A stretch of 64,000 nucleotides of DNA, from the NCBI RefSeq assembly GCF_024362695.1, contig NC_065406.1:868001-932000 (forward strand), read 5' to 3'. Shown here piece after piece: positions 32,923 to 41,693 of the stretch. This DNA is from Pectinophora gossypiella. Taxonomy: Eukaryota; Arthropoda; Insecta; Lepidoptera; Gelechiidae. Positions within the stretch are counted from its first letter, which is position 1. Every line of letters starts with the position of its first letter. A model generated the notes under the pieces. It made no database searches and was not told where the DNA came from. It saw only the letters and a program-made list of their open reading frames with translations. Made by a program: the position numbers and the translations under genes.

Positions 32923-35258
32923 ATGGAACTGGGTCCAGCCCGACGTGTGTGCTATGAACAAATGAAGGCTATCATGGACTTTATGGGGCAACATGTGGAC
33001 TTTGCGATGGGCGTTCTGCGAACCACAGAGGCGCGACACAAATCTAAGAAACTCTGGAGCGAACTCGCGAAAACCGTAAACAGCATTCGTGGCGGGACTA
33101 AGAAGACTCCGGATATGTGGAGTAGGGTAATAGAGTAATTCCTTTTTTTTATTCTGATTAAGATATTTAACTTTTGGTCACTAGCCTTGTTAATATGTAA
33201 CTGAGAATTAACTTTTTTCTGCTTAAGATTTTTGAATGGGAAAAACTTGGACACTACAGGTTTAGGTAAGGACAGGTATGTTGCTATTAACAGGTGAAAA
33301 AGTGATCTAACATTAAAGTTTTAAAATCTAAACCCTATTGTTTGATTATTGTCTGGAAATCTCTGCCTTAAGAGATTAAACTCATTTAATTGTGAATGTT
33401 ATGTACACCATAGTTGTCATATACATATATATATATTACTTAAAATACTGTTACCTATTGTACATCTTTTTTTATAATTATGTGATGTGGTTGTACTTTA
33501 ATAAATAAATAAATTTCTCTTACAGTACTGGAGTGACTTCAAAAATAAATTAAAAAAGAAAGTGAAAGTATTGAACAGGAAGAAGAGACTCGGCAGCTAC
33601 ACCTCTGACAAGGAAAGCAAGCCGCTCACCAAACTAGAGAAGCGGGCGCTCGTCATTCTTGGCCCTAAATTTGCTAAGATTAGCAACAGGGAGGAAGGCA
33701 GTCATTCTTTTTCTGTAAGTGTGCATTTGAAATTATTTTTTTAAAATTCTAAGATTTCTTGTTGTCTTCCTCAAAAAGGTTAGTTTCCAACTAGTCAAAT
33801 CAGTTACTTTTTACTAAACATCAAAACACAATGACTATGGAATTTATATGAAAAAGCACAGTGAAAAATATGATAAAATGTCAGATTTATTACTACAATT
33901 TTCTTGATTAAAATTAATAAATTAGTAAAATAGAAAAAAGAAAATGTTTTTCGGCAGATTGATACTACCCTACATACAATCAAATAATATAAAATTTATA
34001 TTATTTTTTTAAAAAAGGGGAAAATAGCATTCTGGTTATTTTTATTTATTTATTTTTGTACTTGCAGTTTATAAGGCCCTCCCTCAAATACCCTTTCGAA
34101 AAATATTCTGCTCCAATATTAATTTATTACAGAAGCATTTGCCAGCTGAAGTGAAGGTGGAGGATTATCAGGACAATGGAGACTGCTGCAAGGAACCCAG
34201 TGAATCTAGTGACAGGCTTTCAATAGGTAAAACATAGCAAATATGGAATATAAAACTCAACAAAATTTATAAAAGAAAATTAATCAAAATTTATAATTGA
34301 TTAAACACCTATGATTCTTGGAAACTTGTAAAATGATACGGTCTTGAAATGAACCTACTACCTATTTTTATCTGTAAATGCTACACATAAGTATATGCAT
34401 TTGCATCTTGTATACAGAGATCTGGTAGCAAGTAACATTAAACATAAATAACCTATACATGTCCCTCTGCTAGGCTCAGGCGTCTCCTCAATCATTGGAG
34501 AGAGAGCATACCGAACCATTTCAGGTTGTTGGGGAGTCAATATGGTTCTTTTGCAGATGGAGATAGAGATGGTGACTCTGAAGGCTCCAGTCCTGAAGAT
34601 AATGGTGATGATGACACTGAACTAAGTTTGAATGATTCCACATTATCAAGTAAGTTAATTACTTTCACCAATAGGTGCTTTTTTATGCCTAAAGCATAAA
34701 TGAGCTTAGTAGAAATTGTAAAATCATTTATAATTTGTAAAAATCAACTCCTATAGACTATTTGCATTAACAGATAACATAGTTCACACACACAATAACA
34801 CATAGTGATGTCTTTCTGCCAATGAGAAGTTAAGATTGGGAAACAGATAATACAGTTTTTGGCAATGTAACATTATACATCAATTGTTCTTATCGGTATA
34901 ATTTACATTGTACACCAACGTTGTAGGTGCTTAGACAAGCTGCTTGTGTTATACTATGGTAGATGACTTGTTGCAATAGCAATTAATATTAATAATTAAA
35001 GAATATAACTCTTCAGATATCTACCCAAAATGGCTAGTGGAAGTGGAGAAGAAGCGAGCTGATGCGGAGTTGATACGCGCGCGCGCCGAGGAGCAGCGGG
35101 CGACAGTCGCCACTAAAACTGCCGACGCCGCCATGGTGCAGGCTGAGGCCTTGAAAAAGCTCTCCGACGCTGCTGCGGCTCAAGCCGACGCCCTCATGCG
35201 GATAGCCCTGTACCTCGAAAGCCGAGGACACAACAATCAGCATCTACTGCCCATTTGA
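32923..35258 (+). CDS. Myb/SANT-like (zeste-type) DNA-binding protein
   Basis: Five exons, 32923-33126, 33526-33714, 34133-34226, 34557-34649 and 35017-35258, join in frame to 273 residues. The start is the ATG at 32923 (MELGPARRVCYEQM). Exons 1-2 form the DNA-binding domain seen in zeste-like and transposon-associated Myb/SANT proteins: a helix 'MDFMGQHVDFAMGVLRT', the signature EARHKSKKLWSELAKTVNS, a W in the third helix (YWSDFKNKLKKK), then the typical LTKLEKRALVILGP. The middle is acidic (DGDRDGDSEGSSPEDNGDDD). The last exon encodes an Ala/Glu-rich coiled coil (VEKKRADAELIRARAEEQRA) that probably mediates oligomerisation. This class often feeds on domesticated Harbinger-type transposon genes. 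The specific target is unknown. Two X elements lie in its upstream region, in the sense direction. Confidence 0.85.
33779..33965 (+). repeat. Repeat M4, copy in Myb-like gene intron 2
   Basis: 'gtttccaactagtcaaatca' to 'aaaatgtttttcggc'; shorter than 35738-35985 and diverged. Confidence 0.6.
34440..34525 (+). repeat. SINE B fragment
   Basis: 'ctatacatgtccctctgcta' to 'gagagcataccgaaccattt' is a diverged piece of the SINE B 3' region. It ends about 30 nt before the acceptor of exon 4 of the Myb-like gene. Confidence 0.5.
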
Positions 35259-35492
35259 TCTCAGGCAGGTCAACCCAGTGATTACAGAATGTATAATGGA
35301 TTTGCTGGTCACCAAAGATAGTTTCAACGTGTGGTGAATTAGTAGACACTCGAGAGTTGTAACTATTGACTGTGAAGGTTAGTGTGTGAGGTGGGGAAAC
35401 TAGGATGGGACATAATTTGGAAGTTGTAGAGTAGTTGTAGAATTGACATAGGAGCAACACTATTTTTACAACTATTGTACCTGGTTTATGTA

Positions 35493-35547
35493 AATAAAGA
35501 AGTGCAATAAAAGTTTCTACAAGTAAGGGAACCAACTTAATTTTATT
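35493..35547. promoter_or_regulatory. Facing poly(A) signals, Myb-like gene and IMP3
   Basis: AATAAA on the plus strand at 35493-35498 and 35506-35511 serves the Myb-like gene. TTTATT at 35542-35547 is AATAAA on the minus strand and serves IMP3. The two convergent transcripts therefore end within about 50 bp of each other or overlap slightly. Confidence 0.65.
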
Positions 35548-35607
35548 TTGACATTCATCCACATTACAGCATATTTACAACTTAACACTAAGGTTATCTA
35601 CACCAAA

Positions 35608-36961
35608 CTACAGCATATCAAAATCATCCCTCTGAAACAAATAGAAATACATGTTAATAAAATGGTTTTATGCTGAATATATATATTGTGGTATTTACTA
35701 AAATTACTAAACTTTAAAACAAAACAATAATAGAGTGTTTTCCAACTAACCAAATCAGTTACTTTTTAATAAACATCAAAACACGAAATGATTATGGAAT
35801 TTGTATGAAAAAGCAACCTGTGACGTCATAGAAAAACGTGACAAAATTTTGCACTTATTATTACATTTTTTTTTATTAAAATTCATAAACATGTTAAATA
35901 GAGAAAAGAAAACATTTTTAACACCTTTAGGTCTGTCTTTATTTAGTTATCAGAATTTCATAATCTTTCTTTGACCCAGGAAAGTACCTAATTGCACACA
36001 CATGAAAAAGGTACAATATACAGAAACAGAAGAGAAAAAAAAATATGTGAAAAAGTACATTATAGGATGATCATTGTCAGAATTCATTACAATTTGTTCA
36101 TTGGTTATAAGAATTTATCTAGCAGATAGTGTCGTAAAGCACTGCTGTTTACCATATAAGACTATAAAACAGTTATTAGGAAGTATTTAAATAAACTATG
36201 GCTTCTATAGAGAATTTTAACTTACCATTTCATTGTATTCCATAACATGTCTCTTGATAGCCGAGCCATCGACCCATGTGACAAAGTCTTCCAGAGATCT
36301 GTTTACTAAGAAAGCGGGATCTTTCACCACTTCAGGACCGACTCTCACATGACCTTGCTCTATGAATTTAGTGGCTTCTTTGATGTTCTCTGACATTTTG
36401 CCTGGAATTAACACGTGAATAAGCTCGTGAGTAGATTCCAATTGAAATAGCGACAATTCGGTTTTTTTCAATCATTGATATGAAATCAATCACATTCAGA
36501 GAAAAGTGTATATTACAAAGATGTACTTACTTCTAACCATAACAACTGGCAGGCGCCTTCTACAGAAAGAGCTAGCGGATACGTTAACGGCGAGTGCCAG
36601 ATCCCATCGCGTGGGGATCAAACCCATTTGGTATAGTTTCTCCAACAACTGCGCGCTTGCTTCTGTCCTGAATTCCGAACTCGCCTCTAGTTCTTTTATC
36701 TTGTTTGCTAAGTCCCTAATCTCTCTTGATAACTTGTTATACCTAGGAATAAAGGGTTTCGTATGAATAACTAACAATTACTAGAATAATTCATTGATAA
36801 AACCAAAGTAAAATCTATACAAACTTTGTGTAGTCTTCGCGTTTCTGAATATAATACTTTTTCATAACCTTTACTTCGTTTAGGTTATTATCAACTTTCC
36901 ATGATATAAAGTCTACCTTTTTGAGCAGCTTCTGCTCGTGAAATTTTAGTTTTCGTACCAT
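35608..36961 (-). CDS. IMP3: U3 small nucleolar ribonucleoprotein IMP3
   Basis: Four minus-strand exons, 36961-36825, 36742-36531, 36401-36226 and 35631-35608, give 182 residues (human IMP3 has 184). The last exon is only 24 nt (RDDFDML, stop). The protein begins MVRKLKFHEQKLLKKVDF; the centre has LGLIPT-type sequence (QMGLIPTRWDLALAVNVSAS). The S4-type RNA-binding segment follows, with EQGHVRVGPEVVKDPAFLV and FVTWVDGSAIKRHVMEYNE. In other eukaryotes IMP3 helps U3 snoRNA pair with pre-rRNA in the small-subunit processome in the nucleolus. A copy of retroelement X ends only about 60 nt before the start codon, so its promoter or leader has been invaded. Confidence 0.95.
35738..35985 (+). repeat. 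Repeat M4, copy in IMP3 intron 3
   Basis: Starts 'tttccaactaaccaaatcag' and ends 'ctttgacccaggaaagtacc'. It is the best-preserved copy of the family. Confidence 0.65.
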
Positions 36962-37021
36962 ATTTATGAGTTTTTGGGAAAATAAACTAAACACACGTGG
37001 TATTCTGTATTTTGGTGGTCA

Positions 37022-37429
37022 TTTTTTTTTTTTTTTTTTGTTTTGGTTTTCCCCGAAGGGTAAGGCAAAGGGAACTATGCCCATACAGCCATGTCTGACG
37101 TATTTTTTTTCTTGATGATTAATGAAATGATGAAAGGTGATGATGATGAAACCTAAGCCCCCACCCTCGGAGTAGACTCCTACTCCGAACCCCAAACGAA
37201 TTAACTCAAAAGTCCGCATAAACTTTTGAGTTATGAAGCGGCTTCCCAGCACGAAGCGAAAATAGGCAGATACACTTTGTTTATTGAATACTCCAATATA
37301 ATAACACTCGCGAATGTCTTCTGACTAACTTAATGCGATCATTAACCACAAAACACCACTTCGTATTAATTATTTAGATTACTCAATGAAGAAAGCAACT
37401 GTCCCGTTCCCGTTTCCCGCCGAAAAGCC
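37022..37429 (-). mobile_element. Retroelement X, copy 3 (subfamily B)
   Basis: 408 bp, poly(A) tail at the left end. 'ttttggtggtca' flanks it at 37010-37021 and 37430-37441. It is oriented like IMP3 and its tail is about 60 nt upstream of the IMP3 ATG. Confidence 0.88.
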
Positions 37430-37441
37430 TTTTGGTGGTCA

Positions 37442-37850
37442 TTTTTTTTTTTTTTTGGTTTGGTTTTCCCCGAAGGGTAAGGCAAAGGGAACTATGCCCA
37501 TACAGCCATGTCTGACGTATTTTTTTTCTAGATGATTAATGAAATGATGAAAGGTGATGATGATGAAACCTAAGCCCCCACCCTCGGAGTAGACTCCTAC
37601 TCCGAACCCCAAACGAATTAACTCAAAAGTCCGCATAAACTTTTGAGTTATGAAGCGGCTTCCTGACACGAAGCGAAAATAGGCAGATACACTTTGTTTA
37701 TTGAATACTCCAATATAATAACACTCGCGAATGTCTTCCGACTAACTTAATGCGATCATTAACCACAAAACACCACTTCGTATTAATTATTTAGATTATT
37801 CAATGAAGAAAGCAACTGTCCCGTTCCCGCCTCCCGCCAAAAAGCCTCCC
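37442..37850 (-). mobile_element. Retroelement X, copy 4 (subfamily A)
   Basis: 409 bp in tandem with copy 3, sharing the middle 'ttttggtggtca'; the third copy of this 12-mer is at 37851-37862. It differs from copy 3 at many positions and shares 'tttttggcggg' and 'gaataatc' with copy 1, so the pair is not a recent tandem duplication. Confidence 0.88.
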
Positions 37851-37862
37851 TTTTGGTGGTCA

Positions 37863-38180
37863 ATTTGACAGAAGTTTTTTTTAGCGCACTATAACGTTCG
37901 GATACACGTTTCTATGTAAAAAAATATGGTAAACTGAACTCACTAATGTGAGGAATGAGTTAACTCAATCATATCATTAGTTCAACTCGCATCTTCATCT
38001 TTCACATTATGGTCCATGAATAGGAACCTTATTTATTGTCTATGACACAGGAAGACATGACATTTAAAAAAAAATACGTTTGAGATCTTAGTTTGAGATT
38101 GTTTTGTTGATATTTCGTTCGATTGCTGCAGTCCGGTAAAATTAAATTTTTCGTTCAGATTTCAGCTTTTAGCGACAAAA
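37863..38180. promoter_or_regulatory. Upstream region of coiled-coil gene
   Basis: About 320 bp of unique sequence remain between X copy 4 and the ATG at 38181. A 'ttcagatttcagc' just before the ATG (about 38155) could be a 5' UTR splice acceptor. Confidence 0.4.
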
Positions 38181-38971
38181 ATGGCTCGTCAACCTGATTT
38201 TGTGGAGTATGTAAACTCCGTAGTAAACCTAGATGCCCTAGAGAAAATGACTGCTGACATGGATGAAGATATTGAAGAATCGCAGAAGCTAATGGACGAA
38301 ATAAAAACATTGTTTGATTCTATTCCCACACAGAGTAAAGGGCCTACAGACAATGGACTGCGGCATGAGGATCTATCGCAGTTTCTCGAGGCAGGAGTGC
38401 CAAAGTTGTTAATGCCAGATATGGCAGAGACCAATCTGGATGTGGACTTGGATGATGTTATATCTACAATGAAGGATTACGCTGAAGACTTAAAGAGAAC
38501 CTGTTCAATCAGCCAGCCCAAGACTGCAGTTCCCCCAAAGGATATGGGTGCTTTGGAGATAGATCAATATGCAACTACTTTGGATCAGCTTGTGAAGAGA
38601 CTTGCGAATATCAAATTGAGCAAGAATGAGGCTGATAACCGCAACCCTGAGCTGGAAGACAAGCTTACGCAGCTCGGCCAGGATGTAAACATGTTTACAC
38701 AGGTGAAATACCAATTACAAATTGTTATTTTCATGACAGTATTGTGCCATTGTAATTGACAAAATCGGGAATTTGTAATCTTTATCTAATTTCGACTCAT
38801 TTACTATATTGCTTGTTTCAGATGATCCAGTCAAAGACAAAGCTGACAGAATGTGACAAAAACTGGCCAGAGAGCCAACCAGATAGCTCAGCTCTCCAGT
38901 ACAAGGACATTATCAGCAAACTTTTATCAGGAATCAATGAAGTCACATACTTATTGCAGAATAAGAACTAA
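38181..38971 (+). CDS. Unrecognised acidic coiled-coil protein
   Basis: Two exons, 38181-38702 and 38822-38971, join in frame to 223 residues. The ATG at 38181 sits in a good context (acaaaaATGG). The protein is helical and acidic without signal peptide or membrane segment. It runs MARQPDFVEYVNSVVNLDAL.., a coiled-coil stretch (EDIEESQKLMDEIKTLFDSI), a central segment FLEAGVPKLLMPDMAETNLD, and a C-terminal helix (KDIISKLLSGINEVTYLLQ). Its size and helix pattern recall small subunits of kinetochore, augmin or tethering complexes, but that is a guess and I do not recognise the family. A poly(A) signal is at 39189-39194, and RBM45 converges on it. Confidence 0.8.
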
Positions 38972-39188
38972 TAGACTATTTATCTAAAATAAAAATTAAA
39001 CTTCATTAGCATGAAGTAGTTAGAGGCCATGTCTTATAATTTATATCATATCAATATCGTGGAATATTGGAAACATAAGTTATTTTGTGTGATGCAATTG
39101 CACTATTCTTGTTTCAATGTACACTTTTTGTGTAAGATAAGCTTTCTATATAGATGATAGGAAAGCATATTATTATGTAAGTTTATAA

Positions 39189-39234
39189 AATAAAATGTAT
39201 GGTTAAGATAGAAGTGTTTTAATGAGTCTTTATT
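39189..39234. promoter_or_regulatory. Facing poly(A) signals, coiled-coil gene and RBM45
   Basis: AATAAA on the plus strand at 39189-39194 and, on the minus strand, AATAAA (TTTATT at 39229-39234) about 155 nt past the RBM45 stop. The two 3' ends are about 35 bp apart. Confidence 0.65.
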
Positions 39235-39390
39235 ATATTAATTTAAAAAACAATATTTTGTTCCACTTAGAAAAAGTGTTGTCATATCTTAATCTACTCA
39301 GTAACAAGTCAGTGCAAGTAAGCAGTCCACGACAGTTCCAATCACTATGAGTATCAAGCCATGCTATAAACCATAAAGTCAACTTGTAGT

Positions 39391-40899
39391 CTAGTCACTG
39401 AGTTTCTTTCTTTTTCTATCTCCATCATGGTCCATCAACTCATTCTGGTCAGAGTCCACATTCATCTTTTGATCATTGTCTTTGTTATGTTTATCTTCAG
39501 CTTCCATAACCTTAAGTCTCATACCATAAACACAAGCTCCATTCAGAGTGGCTATGGCCTCTTGGGCTGCCCTTACTGAAGCATACCTAGCAAAACAATA
39601 TGTTTTACTGGGGAAAGTGGCAATGTCAATGAGATCCCCAAACCTGCTAAATACATCCATTAAAATATGATTGGGGGGAGGCTGCGGTTTGCAGACTATA
39701 AAGCATCTTTGAACAACTTGGTAATTAGGGCCTGCTAGAGGCTGTACAGGGGGCAATGACACACTGCAATGATTTAACTCTTGTCTTGAGTTTGAAGGAG
39801 GATCTACTCTCATGTCCATCCTCCCAGTAGTAGCTGCTTTAATCAATGTTGATGCCTGAGCTATTGCATCTGCAAGTTGCAGCAAATCAGGACTGCCGGA
39901 ATCAACTGCATTTTTAAAGCTGTTGACAATAGATGTCAAATTATTTGCCGCTGAGCTCAATGGATTGTCCGGTTTAACAGTAACAATTTCTCCAGAAGGG
40001 AATTCGTAATTGTTCAGTTTTTCCACAGCATATGCCGCAGCTCTCTCATCTTCATAGGAGATGAAAGCTTTGCTGTACCCATTGTAGGAATCCATTGTGA
40101 ACTGACATTGCTGCATACCAGGTACAATACCAAAGAGTCTTTCAATGTGCTTCTGAGACACAACTGGAGTACATGTGACACACACGGATCTGTAGTTCTG
40201 TGGAGGAGTTCTGATCAGTGAGTTAATACCATCTTTATGGTGAGGCATATCATTTCTATAATTATAAAAATCCATTGTATTGTCTTTATGTATACTATTG
40301 TTACTTGAATGTATACCTTCATTATAGAAGTCCTGGCCATCTCTACCTCTTTTCAGTTCTTGTTTAGGTGTAGCAAATACTGCTTTATAATGCCTGTCGC
40401 ATTCTTCAAAAGCTAAGGCTGCATCAAGAAAGCTTTTAAACTGCACATAAGCCAAGCCTCTACTTTCATTGGTAGTTTTATCTTTTTGGAGATAAACAGA
40501 CTCTACTTTACCGAATTTAGAGAAATGCTCTGTGATATCATCTTCAGTAACATGCCTTGGAACCTTAATAAACAAGCGGTTGTGTTTTTCTGGACTGTTA
40601 TCATTTTTATCATTCTTGTTACTGGCCACCATGACTTTAATAGGCTTGTTAACATTTTTGATGGTTGTTAGATGTAGATTATGTATAGCCGCGGCGGCTG
40701 AAGATGTTTTAGAGTACTTGATGTACGCCACACCTTTGGAATCGCCAGTGTTTCGGTCCCTGGGCATATACAGGTCCTCTATATCCCCATGCTCCTCAAA
40801 GGGCGCCCGCAAGTCCTGTTCACGTAACTCTTTACTACAAACGATAAAGATCCTAGAAAATGGAGGGACGTCTTCCTTATTTTGGTTATAGTTACTCAT
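39391..40899 (-). CDS. RBM45: RNA-binding protein 45 (RBM45), intronless
   Basis: A single uninterrupted frame of 502 codons from the ATG at 40899 (MSNYNQNKEDVPPFSRIFIV). An in-frame ATG at 40962 would add 21 residues but gives no domain. There are four RRM-like units: about 16-95 (SRIFIVCSKELREQDLRAPF, PRDRNTGDSKGVAYIKY), about 107-180 (NRLFIKVPRHVTEDDITEHF, GLAYVQF), about 240-310 (RSVCVTCTPVVSQKHIERLF) and about 400-475 (RCFIVCKPQPPPNHILMDVF). A basic NLS-like DRKRKK closes the protein. The order and the RRM1 and RRM2 sequences match RBM45/Drb1, a nuclear RNA-binding protein linked in vertebrates to neural development and RNA processing. The lack of introns contrasts with the multi-exon vertebrate gene. 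Confidence 0.92.
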   Translation of the reverse strand: MSNYNQNKEDVPPFSRIFIVCSKELREQDLRAPFEEHGDIEDLYMPRDRNTGDSKGVAYIKYSKTSSAAAAIHNLHLTTIKNVNKPIKVMVASNKNDKNDNSPEKHNRLFIKVPRHVTEDDITEHFSKFGKVESVYLQKDKTTNESRGLAYVQFKSFLDAALAFEECDRHYKAVFATPKQELKRGRDGQDFYNEGIHSSNNSIHKDNTMDFYNYRNDMPHHKDGINSLIRTPPQNYRSVCVTCTPVVSQKHIERLFGIVPGMQQCQFTMDSYNGYSKAFISYEDERAAAYAVEKLNNYEFPSGEIVTVKPDNPLSSAANNLTSIVNSFKNAVDSGSPDLLQLADAIAQASTLIKAATTGRMDMRVDPPSNSRQELNHCSVSLPPVQPLAGPNYQVVQRCFIVCKPQPPPNHILMDVFSRFGDLIDIATFPSKTYCFARYASVRAAQEAIATLNGACVYGMRLKVMEAEDKHNKDNDQKMNVDSDQNELMDHDGDRKRKKLSD

Positions 40900-41693
40900 T
40901 TTAATTGAATAATACTTCACCTTCACCAGTCTAACGGTATAAGTAGGATGGTCCGAGGTCAAACAATGGTCAAGTCTGGTATTCAGAAGTCGGGCACGTC
41001 AAGATATTTTTAGCTCTGTAGTCTGTTTTCTTCAAATCTCACATTTTCATGGTCTGTTACCATTTACCAGTCAGAAACTGTTGACAAACGGAAGAACACA
41101 CGTTTATATAAAATTATTTCAAAGATAAATAACAAAGCATAATAATTTTCAATTCAATCCACTAAATCCGTTCACGTCTGCATTCATCTGCATTCACGAG
41201 TTCCATAAACTACGAATGTTTTTTTTTATTTTAATGTTGCCATTTGTGTTGCCATGATTTTATACGATGCATCAAGGATACATCCATTCTTTCAATCAGT
41301 CAATCAATCAACGACCACCGACGTTCGATGTTTGTTAGGTACTGAAACCAAACTAAAACTGACCGTACCGTACTTATCCGACCAACCGTGATGGCGTGCC
41401 CGGTGGCGGTGTACAACTATTGTAGGTGAAAAAAAAAATTTCGATCACGAAACGAAAGTGTCAAAATATTTTCTTTCGGCCGTGCGTTTTCATGTTGTTT
41501 ATCCATATTTCCCTTTATTTACGTTTTTATGGGAAAAATAAGATAATCATGCTCTATACTCATGACGGCATATCTCCAAAATTTTTATCGGAAATTCTAT
41601 GTGTATAAATGCCTCAGTAATACAGTTTCGCAGTTGTTTTTAGATCTTTGAATTTGGATTTGTTGACTGAATTTTCTTAAATTTTCTCGTACA
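40900..41693. promoter_or_regulatory. Shared upstream region, RBM45 / CMTR2
   Basis: Start codons of two divergent genes are 794 bp apart, so both promoters must lie here. I see no transposon in it, unlike the other two head-to-head intervals. No TATA box is obvious. Confidence 0.5.
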
